DNA of 64,000 bases from NCBI RefSeq assembly GCF_027474405.1, contig NZ_CP114871.1, positions 1,125,001 through 1,189,000 of the forward strand, in the 5' to 3' direction. This stretch comes from Caulobacter sp. NIBR2454. Its GTDB lineage: Bacteria > Pseudomonadota > Alphaproteobacteria > Caulobacterales > Caulobacteraceae. Of this stretch, positions 7,973 to 15,092 are shown in pieces. Under the pieces are notes generated by a model that was given only the letters and a program-made list of their open reading frames with translations, did no database searches and was not told the DNA's origin. A program made the position numbers and the translations under genes. Numbering within the stretch: the first letter of the stretch is position 1; every line of letters begins with the position of its first letter.

Positions 7973-9016
7973 CTAGAAGCGCGCTCGATAGGGGCCGGGC
8001 GCGTCGTAGGCGAAAAAGCCGGGATCGGCCGCGCAGACATCGGGGATGGCGCGGATCGCCACCGCCACCGTCGCGTCAGTGAGGGCGCGGGCGGGCGGCG
8101 CCTTGGCGTCGCCCTCGTGGATGTCCAGGGTCAGGCTGATGTTAGGCCGCCCCTCGATGTCCACGGTCCAGTGGCCGGTGACGTCCGCGCCGTGCATGGC
8201 CGGATCGGCCGTCCACAGAATCGAAAGGGTCATGGCCGAGCCGTTGGAGAAGCGGGCGTTCCAGCGCCATTCGGTGGCGGCCACCGTGCCTTTCGGGATC
8301 GGGCCGGCGGCCACCGCCATGTCGTGCGGCGCCAGGGTCAGGCGGTGGTCGGGGGACAGCGCCTCGATCGTCGCGCCCATGGCCTGGGCCACATAGGCGA
8401 ACACCTCTCCGAACAGGCTGGTGTAGAGGGCCGCCAGCGGGCCTTGGGTGATGTCCTCTTGGGCCGGATCCTTGGCGAAGCCCATGAAGTCGTAGACGAA
8501 GATCGGCTGGGCCATGGCGCGGGCGTCGACCATCTCGCGCACGGTGATCTTGTCGAGTTGGGCGCACATGCCGGTAGCTGACATGACGATCCGTTCGACC
8601 AGGGCGCCGGGGTTGACCCCCAGCCCCGCGAGACTGGCGTCGCCCGCCAAGCAGGCGTCGAGCAACGGTCGCGCATAGGCGCCGCCCTGGTGCGTGGGCC
8701 AGTGGAAACCGGCGGTGGAGATGACGTTCTTGCCCGAGGCCAGCAGCCGCGCCACGTCGTCGTTGAGCGCGTCATAGGGCAGGGTGATGCGCGGCGTGTG
8801 GATCACCACATCGGCGTCGAGCCCCAGGATGTCCTCGATGCGGTTGGTGGCGATGACGCCTGTCGCGGGGCGCTTGGCGATGTCGCCGGCGTCCAGGCCC
8901 GCCTTGTCGTCGCTGTAGACATAGACGCCCACGAGTTCGAGATCGGGATGGTCGATGATGCGCCTCAGCGCCGTGCGCCCCATGGCGCCTGTCGCCCACT
9001 GAATGACCCGATACAT
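7973..9016 (-). CDS. DapB-like NAD(P)-binding dehydrogenase
   Basis: 347 aa. The N-terminus MYRVIQWATGAMGRTALRRII is a Rossmann nucleotide-binding motif, followed by a dihydrodipicolinate-reductase-like fold (VVIHTPRIT, GKNVISTAGF, GVNPGALVERIV). The family includes 2,4-diaminopentanoate dehydrogenase and many uncharacterised members in steroid and aromatic catabolic clusters. The ATG at 9016 has a GGGAGG ribosome site. Divergent from the acyl-CoA ligase at 9156, with two motif copies between them. Substrate not predictable. Confidence 0.75.
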   Translation of the reverse strand: MYRVIQWATGAMGRTALRRIIDHPDLELVGVYVYSDDKAGLDAGDIAKRPATGVIATNRIEDILGLDADVVIHTPRITLPYDALNDDVARLLASGKNVISTAGFHWPTHQGGAYARPLLDACLAGDASLAGLGVNPGALVERIVMSATGMCAQLDKITVREMVDARAMAQPIFVYDFMGFAKDPAQEDITQGPLAALYTSLFGEVFAYVAQAMGATIEALSPDHRLTLAPHDMAVAAGPIPKGTVAATEWRWNARFSNGSAMTLSILWTADPAMHGADVTGHWTVDIEGRPNISLTLDIHEGDAKAPPARALTDATVAVAIRAIPDVCAADPGFFAYDAPGPYRARF

Positions 9017-9055
9017 GACGTCCCGCCTCCCGTTCGACCTGAAATGACCAAAGTC

Positions 9056-9075
9056 AGTCTCGTCATGCAAGTGGT
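9056..9075 (+). promoter_or_regulatory. Shared 20-bp operator-like motif, copy 1
   Basis: AGTCTCGTCATGCAAGTGGT, 40 bases upstream of the start at 9016 (minus strand). It aligns without gaps to five other sites (9090, 13993, 17345, 17438, 21469). Consensus AGTCTCGTTATGCAAGTTAC; invariant positions are G2 T3 C4 T8 G12 A14 A15 G16 T17. Confidence 0.6.
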
Positions 9076-9089
9076 TGTCGCCCTGCGCT

Positions 9090-9109
9090 AGTCGTTTTAT
9101 GAAAGTCTC
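9090..9109 (+). promoter_or_regulatory. Shared 20-bp operator-like motif, copy 2
   Basis: AGTCGTTTTATGAAAGTCTC, 47 bases upstream of the acyl-CoA ligase start at 9156. Closest to the copy at 17345 (16 of 18 core bases). It lies 15 bases after copy 1, so each divergent gene has its own site. Confidence 0.55.
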
Positions 9110-9155
9110 AACGAGAGAGCGGCGCGCGACGCGGCTCCACAAGGGAGACGACCTG

Positions 9156-10844
9156 ATGTTCCTGACCCCGCGCGAGCGTATCGACGCCTATGTGGCCAAG
9201 GGCTGGTGGGGCCAGATGGTCATCGACGACCTGACCCAACGCAACCGCGCCGAAGTCTGCGATCGCGAGGCCCTGGTCGATGCGGTCAACCGCGAGAAGC
9301 TTGATGGGCGCGAGCCGCGCCGCCTGACCTGGGCGCAACTGGGCGATGAGGTGGACCGCATGGCCGCCGGCCTGCTGGACCTGGGGTTCGTCAAGGACGA
9401 CATCGTCTGCGTGCAGGCGCCCAATGTGGCCGAGACGGTGATCTTGGCCCTGGCCTGCGCCCGCATCGGCCTGATCATCAGCCCGGTGGTCATGCAGTAT
9501 CGCGAGCATGAGCTGGCCTATGTGATTGGCAAGGTGAAGCCCAAGGCCTTCATCACCACGGGCGTCTTCGCCGGCCACGACCATGCGGCCATGGTTCTCG
9601 GCCTCAAGGGCGACTTCCAGGCGGTGGTGATGAACGGCTGGGCGCCGCAAGGCGCGATCAGTCTCGACGAAGCGGTCGCCGCCGCCGATCCGGCCAAGGC
9701 CGCCGCCTATCAGGCCGCCCATCCGGTGCAAGCGGGCGAGGTCTTCACCATCTGCTGGACCTCGGGGACCGAGAGCCGGCCCAAGGGCGTACCACGCGAC
9801 CACAACCACTGGATCGTCAACGCCCGCATGGTGTCGGAAGCCACCGAGCTGCAGGAAGGCGAGGTGGTCCTGAACCCCTTCCCGTTGGTCAATATCGCCG
9901 CCTTTGGGATGATGATGTCGTGGCTGTGGCGACGCGGGACGATGGTGCTGCACCACCCCTTCGATCTGCCGGTGTTCCTGGGCCAGATCGGCGCGGAGCG
10001 CGTGAACTACACCATCGCCCCGCCGGCGATCCTCAACGCGCTTTTGAAGACGCCGCAGCTGCTGGCGATCACCGACCTGTCCAGCGTGCGCGCCATCGGT
10101 TCGGGCTCGGCGCCGCTGTCGCCCTGGATGATAGAGGGCTTCCTGAACGATCACGGCATCCAGGTCTGCAACATCTTCGGCTCCAACGAAGGCGCGTCGC
10201 TGTTCAGCGGCGCGGCGGACGTGCCCGATCCCATCGAGCGGGCCCGCTACTTCCCCCGCATGGGTGTCGAGGGCTTTGGCTGGAACAGCCCTACGGCCCA
10301 GATGATACGCACCCGCATCGTCGATCCGGACACCGAGGTGGAGATCACCACTCCCGAGACCCCGGGCGAGTTGCGCATCGACGGGGCGGCGACCTTCAGC
10401 GGCTATTGGCAGGCTGATGAGCTCAACGCCGCGGCCTTCGACGGCGAGGGGTTCTTCAAGACCGGGGACCTGTTCGAGATCGCTGGCGAGGGGGAACTGG
10501 CGCGGTTCTATCGTTTCGTCGGTCGCTGCAAGGACATCATCGTGCGGGGCGGAGTGAACATCTCCCCCGCCGAGATCGACGACCTGCTGGCGGGTCATCC
10601 AGCGCTGAAGGAGGCGGCGGTGGTGGGCGTGCCCGACGACGTGCTGGGCGAGCGCATGTGCGTGGCCGTGGTGCCGTCGGGCGAGACGCCGCAACTGGCC
10701 GAGGTCGCCAGTTGGCTGAAGGACAAGGGCCTGGCGGTCTTCAAGCTGCCCGAGAAGCTGGTGGTGGTGGACGCCCTGCCGCGCAACGCCATGAACAAGG
10801 TGGTGCGAAGCGAACTGCGCGAGCAGGTGCTGGGACAGCTATAG
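9156..10844 (+). CDS. AMP-dependent acyl-CoA synthetase
   Basis: 562 aa, ANL superfamily. P-loop TICWTSGTESRPKGVPRDH (~residue 205), SNEGASLF in the A5 region, FFKTGDLFEI, hinge motif YRFVGRCKDIIVRGGVNISPAEID (~450), and the catalytic Lys near the end in PRNAMNKVVRSEL. It activates a carboxylic acid with ATP and CoA. ATG at 9156 follows AAGGGAGACG. Stand-alone unit with an upstream motif shared by the surrounding genes, hence part of the same pathway. Confidence 0.85.
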   Translation: MFLTPRERIDAYVAKGWWGQMVIDDLTQRNRAEVCDREALVDAVNREKLDGREPRRLTWAQLGDEVDRMAAGLLDLGFVKDDIVCVQAPNVAETVILALACARIGLIISPVVMQYREHELAYVIGKVKPKAFITTGVFAGHDHAAMVLGLKGDFQAVVMNGWAPQGAISLDEAVAAADPAKAAAYQAAHPVQAGEVFTICWTSGTESRPKGVPRDHNHWIVNARMVSEATELQEGEVVLNPFPLVNIAAFGMMMSWLWRRGTMVLHHPFDLPVFLGQIGAERVNYTIAPPAILNALLKTPQLLAITDLSSVRAIGSGSAPLSPWMIEGFLNDHGIQVCNIFGSNEGASLFSGAADVPDPIERARYFPRMGVEGFGWNSPTAQMIRTRIVDPDTEVEITTPETPGELRIDGAATFSGYWQADELNAAAFDGEGFFKTGDLFEIAGEGELARFYRFVGRCKDIIVRGGVNISPAEIDDLLAGHPALKEAAVVGVPDDVLGERMCVAVVPSGETPQLAEVASWLKDKGLAVFKLPEKLVVVDALPRNAMNKVVRSELREQVLGQL

Positions 10845-10849
10845 GGCGG

Positions 10850-11544
10850 TCAGGCGCCGGACAGGAAGCGGCGCAGCCAATTGGCGACGCGCTCACGGTC
10901 ATCCTCGGCGCTCAGCGAAGCGATCGCCCCATCGGCGAAGGCCTCGTCGATGCGTGAGCCCGCCGGCTCTCGATCAGGGCGCGGGTGTAGGCGGCCTCGA
11001 ATTCCGGATGGGCCTGCAGCGATAGCGCGCGCCGCTCGGGGTAGGCGAGCATCGCCAGGGGCGTGAAGGCGCTGGCGGCGACGATCTGGGCGCCCGGCGG
11101 CAGGGTCACGACTTGATCCTGATGCGACACCGACAGGGCGACGGGGGCGTCGTCGTCCATCCAGGGCTGCGGCGCGACGATCTCATAGGTGTGCAGACCC
11201 ACGCCCCAGCCCTTGGGCGACTTGATCACCTCACCCCCGAAGGCGTCTGCCATCACCTGATGGCCAAAGCAGATCCCGACCATGGGCGCGGCGCCTGAAG
11301 CGTCTTGCAAGAAAGCCTTCAGATCGGCGATCCATGGCTCGGGATCGTAGACGCCAGCGGCCGAGCCGGTAATCAGCCAGGCGTCGCACTCGGCGCCGTC
11401 GCTCGGCAGCCGCCCGGCCCGCACATCGTAGGTCGTCGCTTCGAATCCGGGACCGAGCATGCGCCGCATCATGTCGCCATAGCTCGCAAAGCGCGCCGCA
11501 AGTTGAGCAGGCGGTCCGCCCGTCTCGAGGATGCCAAGGTTCAT
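10850..11544 (-). pseudogene. Class I glutamine amidotransferase-like protein, C-terminus broken by a one-base frameshift
   Basis: Type 1 GATase fold: oxyanion region LITGSAAGVYD, nucleophile Cys in VGICFGHQVMADAFGG (~residue 90), and the catalytic His/Glu in SLQAHPEFEAAY (~180). Similar to GuaA-type and stand-alone GATases. After ALIESR the reading frame ends at 10912 with an unlikely tail, whereas the neighbouring frame continues GSRIDEAFADGAIASLSAEDDR ... ERVANWLRRFLSGA to a TGA at 10850-10852, the usual family ending. One missing base in the G/C run at 10958-10967 explains this; the span of 695 nt is 3n-1. Catalytic residues are intact, so a shortened protein might still fold. Start ATG 11544 has GGGAG upstream. 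Confidence 0.75.
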
Positions 11545-11616
11545 GGCTCCCAGATGGGATGTCTCGCCCCGCAAGCCAAGCCGGAAAACATCGAGCGGGC
11601 AGCTTCCTCAGAGGGC

Positions 11617-11665
11617 TTGACCTTTGGACTACATCTGTAGTCTTATTGGTCTACAAACGTAGACC
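11617..11665 (+). promoter_or_regulatory. BlaI/MecI-type operator-promoter
   Basis: Two perfect dyads: GACTACA-TC-TGTAGTC (11627-11642) and GGTCTAC-AAAC-GTAGACC (11648-11665), with the TACA/TGTA cores known for BlaI/MecI operators. A -35 TTGACC (11617-11622) and a -10 TCTTAT (11641-11646) are spaced 18 bases, so the dyads cover the promoter. A BlaI-family gene lies two genes downstream (12131). Confidence 0.8.
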
Positions 11666-11675
11666 GGAGGAGATG

Positions 11676-12125
11676 ATGAAGATGCAAGTCCGCGCCGCCA
11701 TGGCGGCGCCTATGATCGCCTTGCCAGGCTTGGCGAAGGCCCAGACGCTGACCCCCGCGACCATCTTCGGGGACGCAGCGCTCCCCGTGCAGCTGGCGAT
11801 GATCGCACTGATGGCGGCCGCGGCAGGGGGGGTGGCGGTCACCGTGCGCAAGCTGCGGTCGGGCCCGCAGGTCGCCGGAGGATCGGCCTATCTGAGCGCT
11901 CTGCGCCTTGGTGGGCCGCTGGTCGGGCTTCTCAGCGCCGCGTTCACCGCCCTGATGATGTTCGTGGGCTTGTCCAACCTGGGGCCGCAGCCGGTCAACG
12001 TGCTGGCGCCAGGCCTGGCCGAGGCGACCTTTGTCCTGCTGCTGGGCCTGTTTACCGGGCTCGTGGCCGTGGTGTGCCATTGGGTGGTCGAGGCGCGTAT
12101 CGACCGCGCCGTGCTGCAATCCTGA
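11676..12125 (+). CDS. Small MotA/TolQ/ExbB-like membrane protein
   Basis: 149 aa. N-terminal hydrophobic leader (AAMAAPMIALPGLAKAQ) resembling a signal peptide, then helix LPVQLAMIALMAAAAGGVAV, helix LGGPLVGLLSAAFTALMMFVGL, and LAPGLAEATFVLLLGLFTGLVAVVCHWVVEARID. The pattern GPLxGLL ... LAPGLAEA...GL is that of the proton-channel domain of MotA/TolQ/ExbB proteins, although the protein is short. Starts at ATG 11676 (or 11673) after GGAGGAG. Transcribed from a BlaI-type operator together with blaI. The usual partner of BlaI, the BlaR1 sensor peptidase, is not seen. Family assignment is inference. Confidence 0.6.
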   Translation: MKMQVRAAMAAPMIALPGLAKAQTLTPATIFGDAALPVQLAMIALMAAAAGGVAVTVRKLRSGPQVAGGSAYLSALRLGGPLVGLLSAAFTALMMFVGLSNLGPQPVNVLAPGLAEATFVLLLGLFTGLVAVVCHWVVEARIDRAVLQS

Positions 12126-12130
12126 CTGCG

Positions 12131-12484
12131 GTGGAGATCGCGGTCACCCCCGCCGAAAGCGAGGTGCTCGCGGTGCTCTGGCGCCGTGGCCCCTTGCCCT
12201 TCGCGACTTTGATCGAGGCGGTGAAGGCCGGCCGTCCCTGGGCGGACTCGACGATCAAGACCCTGCTCAGCCGGCTGATCCAGAAGGGCGCGCTAGAGAT
12301 CGTCCGCGAGAGCGGCCGCCAGCGCTATCGCCCGCTGATCTCACGCGAGGCTTATGTGGAGAGCGAAATCCAGGCCTTGGCCGACCGCCTGTTTGGCGGT
12401 GACCGTCCAGCCCTGGTCCAGCACTTGATCGAGGCGGGTCTGTCCGGGCCCGTCAGGCCGCCGCCGGGATCACGCCGTCCCTGA
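12131..12484 (+). CDS. BlaI/MecI/CopY-family transcriptional repressor
   Basis: 117 aa from GTG 12131, six bases after the membrane protein stop. Winged helix: VTPAESEVLAVLWRRGPLPFATLIEAV ... WADSTIKTLLSRLIQKGALEIVRE, then RQRYRPLISREAYVESEIQALADRLFGG, the typical dimerisation tail. Proteins of this family repress their own operon and are relieved by proteolysis. The two dyads at 11627-11665 are the obvious target. The 3' end overlaps the convergent dioxygenase gene by about 30 bases. Confidence 0.85.
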   Translation: MEIAVTPAESEVLAVLWRRGPLPFATLIEAVKAGRPWADSTIKTLLSRLIQKGALEIVRESGRQRYRPLISREAYVESEIQALADRLFGGDRPALVQHLIEAGLSGPVRPPPGSRRP

Positions 12485-13937
12485 TGAACTGGCGATCGGC
12501 CCACACCGAGTGCGTGCCGCTGCAGATCTTGTGGGGCAGGGCGATGCGAGCGACCGGGCCGTCCTTGAACTTCTTGCAGTCGATCAGCACGCATTCGGAC
12601 CGGCCGGTGTTCTCGTCCATGATGAAGCTGACCAGATAGCCGTCATCTTCCGAGGTCGCGTTGATGCGGGGCGCGAACGGCGCCTCGCTGGCGTAGCGGC
12701 CTTCGGGCAGCTTGATCTCCCAGGACTGCCCCGTCTGCAGATCGTGTTTGACGAAGCCGTTGAACAGGAACCAGCCAGGCTTGGACGTGGTCGAATAGGC
12801 GTAGCGGTACGGCCGGCCGGCGTAGCGCTGGTTGATCATGCCGAACTCGAGAATCCGCTCGTCGAGGTGACCCTCGGTGGTAGCGCCGGTCTTCAGGTTG
12901 AAGCGCCAGCGATGCAGCTTTGAGCGGAAGCTGTGCTCGTCCAGATAGGACATCAGGTGGCCGTGGCCGTCGGGGGCGCTTTCCAGAGGACCTGGCGTCG
13001 GGTTCTCCTGGAAGTAGCCGTCCATGATCAGTTCGTCGCCATCCTCATAGGCGTTGAGGAAGTGCAGGACGTAGCAGGGATCGGCCTCGAACCAGCGGAT
13101 GTCCTGGGTCTTGCCGTAACGGGGAATGACCGCGAACCTGGACTTTAGCCCCTCATGCAGGCGCACGGCGTGGATGCCGCGCTCCAGCAGGCGCTGGTCC
13201 CAGAACACCGGAAAATCGTTGAGGATCGAGAAGCGCTCGCTGAACGCCATGTCGTGCGGCAGGCGCGGACCGGGCGTGGGAATGGCGGTGTAGTTGACCA
13301 CCTTGCCGTCCCGATCGACCACGCCGTAGTGCATGTAGGGCGCGTGCTTGGAGTAGTTGAAGAACAATAGCTCGCCCGTGGCCTCATCGACCTTGGTGTG
13401 GGCCGACACGCCATCTAGCGGGGCCCAGGGCGCGACGCCCTTCTGCTCCAGGGTTTCAGGATCGAGGCAATAGGCCTCGCCGCATTGGTAGAAGGTCGAG
13501 ATGGCGCGGCCGCCGTGAATCACCACGTCGGTGCTGGCGGTGTCCTTCAGGCCCCCATGGGCGCCAAAGCCCGGGCGCAGGGAGGTTCCAGGGCCGTCCA
13601 TCAGGCCGCCCCACAGGGACTGGCCGGCTTCCTGTTCCGCCTCGAAGCTACGGGTGCGAACCCAGCGGTTTCGATAGTCCGCCTTGCCGCCCTGGAAGCT
13701 GATCTGGTGCAGCATGCCGTCCCCGTCGAACGGGTGATGGCGGCCCAGCGGCTGATGGACCTGGTTCTCGGTATTGCGGATGTAGACGCCGTCGATGTCG
13801 TGCGGGATCGCCCCCTCGATGACCTCAAGGTCGAAGGCGTCCACCTCCTCATGCAGGGGCGTCCACGCCCCGGTCAGGTAGGGGTGGTTGCTCGGCAGCA
13901 GCGAGGTGACGACGGGCGGCTGGCGCTCAACCTTCAT
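12453..13937 (-). CDS. Carotenoid oxygenase / lignostilbene alpha,beta-dioxygenase family
   Basis: 494 aa, seven-bladed propeller family with a four-His iron site. Candidate ligands are the His in VSAHTKVD, LPHDMAFS, VLHFLNAYED and the C-terminal SGTHSVWA. Also seen are the family's DGDGMLHQI near the N-terminus and FNYSKHAPYMHYGVVD. Members cleave a central C=C bond of stilbenes, carotenoids or isoeugenol-type phenylpropanoids with O2. Start ATG 13937 (MKVERQPPVV) fits the family. A shared operator-like motif sits at 13993-14012, 56 bases upstream. In context with coniferyl-aldehyde dehydrogenase and feruloyl-CoA synthase-like genes, a lignin-derived substrate is plausible. Confidence 0.85.
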   Translation of the reverse strand: MKVERQPPVVTSLLPSNHPYLTGAWTPLHEEVDAFDLEVIEGAIPHDIDGVYIRNTENQVHQPLGRHHPFDGDGMLHQISFQGGKADYRNRWVRTRSFEAEQEAGQSLWGGLMDGPGTSLRPGFGAHGGLKDTASTDVVIHGGRAISTFYQCGEAYCLDPETLEQKGVAPWAPLDGVSAHTKVDEATGELLFFNYSKHAPYMHYGVVDRDGKVVNYTAIPTPGPRLPHDMAFSERFSILNDFPVFWDQRLLERGIHAVRLHEGLKSRFAVIPRYGKTQDIRWFEADPCYVLHFLNAYEDGDELIMDGYFQENPTPGPLESAPDGHGHLMSYLDEHSFRSKLHRWRFNLKTGATTEGHLDERILEFGMINQRYAGRPYRYAYSTTSKPGWFLFNGFVKHDLQTGQSWEIKLPEGRYASEAPFAPRINATSEDDGYLVSFIMDENTGRSECVLIDCKKFKDGPVARIALPHKICSGTHSVWADRQFIRDGVIPAAA

Positions 13938-13992
13938 GACAGTCTCCGACGAGGCGACACATGCCTCTCTCGAAGCGACTCTAGTGCATGCG

Positions 13993-14012
13993 CGTCTTGT
14001 TGTGCAAGTCAC
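13993..14012 (+). promoter_or_regulatory. Shared 20-bp operator-like motif, copy 3
   Basis: CGTCTTGTTGTGCAAGTCAC, upstream of the dioxygenase gene (start 13937, minus strand). It matches 16 of 20 positions of the consensus AGTCTCGTTATGCAAGTTAC. Confidence 0.55.
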
Positions 14013-14054
14013 CAAAGCGAGCTTGAACGCACTGAAAACGCACGACTTTGAGGT

Positions 14055-15014
14055 TTACGTAGCGGGACCCGAGTTGACGATGTTCACTTCGCCATCGCCG
14101 TGGTCGCAGGTGATGCGGCCGACCAGAGGCTGACCACATGGGCGGTGGTGCAGGATCGCGGGCGGGCCTTCCGGGCCTGACAGCCAGCGATCGCCCCACC
14201 GGATCAGCTCGGCGATCAGGGGGAACAGGTCCAGGCCCTCCGCGGTGAGGCGGTATTCCCAGCGCTCGGGCCGCTCCTGGTAGAGCACCTTGCGCAGCAC
14301 GCCCAATTCGACCAGGCGCGCCAGGCGGTCGGCCAGGATATTGGGCGCCACGCCCAAGGCGCTCTGGAGTTCGGTGAACCGGCGACGGCCCATGAAGGTC
14401 GAGGCGATGAGGTGGGCGATCCAACGATCGCCGATCACTTCCAGGGCCCGCTCCAGCATCGGATCGCCGGGTGTCAGGTTTTCGGACGGCACGATGGAGC
14501 GGCGCTGGGCGCGCGGCTTTTGCGGCGGATCCTCGCCGGCTCCCGGGCCGTCGACGGCGAAGGTGTCGCGGGCGACGACCTCGCGGTCGCAGTGGGCGCA
14601 GCGGAACTGGGGGGTGAACTCGTGGCCGTTATGGACGAGGCGGTGGGCGGGGCTGGCCGGATCGTAGAACCAGCGCTTTTCCCAGCGGATGATCATCAGG
14701 GCCGCGCCGTAGAGGTCCAGCCCCATGTCCGTCAGGCGGTATTCGTCGCGCGGGGGGCGTTCCTGATAGCGGTCGCGGCGCATGACACCAGCGGCCTCAA
14801 GACGACGCAGGCGGTCGGTCAGCAGGCTGCGGGCAAGGCCGATGCGGGCCTGGAAATCCTCGAACCGACGCACCCTGAAGAAGGCCTGATGCAGGATCAT
14901 CAGCGTCCATCGGTCGCCGAGGATGTTCAGTGCGCGGGTGGCGGAATTGGCCTGGACGAGCTGGGTGGCCCGGGTGACGGGCGGTGTCCGAGGCTTGCGG
15001 GGAGGGGCGGCCAT
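14055..15014 (-). CDS. Tandem HxlR-type winged-helix regulator
   Basis: 319 aa with two complete HxlR domains in one chain. First: ALNILGDRWTLMILHQAFFRVRRFEDF ... SLLTDRLRRLEAAGVMRRDRYQERPPRDEYRLT (~residues 28-110). Second: ALEVIGDRWIAHLIASTFMGRRRFTEL ... NILADRLARLVELGVLRKVLYQERPERWEYRLT (~195-275). A CAHCD motif between them and a final CGQ...C region may bind metal or be structural. HxlR proteins normally dimerise with one domain per chain; here a monomer has the equivalent of a dimer. It sits directly upstream of the dioxygenase gene inside the catabolic cluster and is a candidate for the regulator that reads the shared motif. Confidence 0.8.
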   Translation of the reverse strand: MAAPPRKPRTPPVTRATQLVQANSATRALNILGDRWTLMILHQAFFRVRRFEDFQARIGLARSLLTDRLRRLEAAGVMRRDRYQERPPRDEYRLTDMGLDLYGAALMIIRWEKRWFYDPASPAHRLVHNGHEFTPQFRCAHCDREVVARDTFAVDGPGAGEDPPQKPRAQRRSIVPSENLTPGDPMLERALEVIGDRWIAHLIASTFMGRRRFTELQSALGVAPNILADRLARLVELGVLRKVLYQERPERWEYRLTAEGLDLFPLIAELIRWGDRWLSGPEGPPAILHHRPCGQPLVGRITCDHGDGEVNIVNSGPAT

Positions 15015-15060
15015 ATCGGGCGGGACCGTCGTGGCGACGCGGGTTTAAGTCAAGCGCTTT

Positions 15061-15083
15061 GGGGCGGCCGTCGCGGCCGCCCC
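15061..15083. terminator. GC-rich hairpin after the TonB receptor gene
   Basis: GGGGCGGCCG (15061-15070) and CGGCCGCCCC (15074-15083) form a perfect 10-bp stem with a TCG loop just past the receptor stop. No T run follows on either strand, so termination is only suggested by position. Confidence 0.4.
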
Positions 15084-15092
15084 ACGCCTTGC

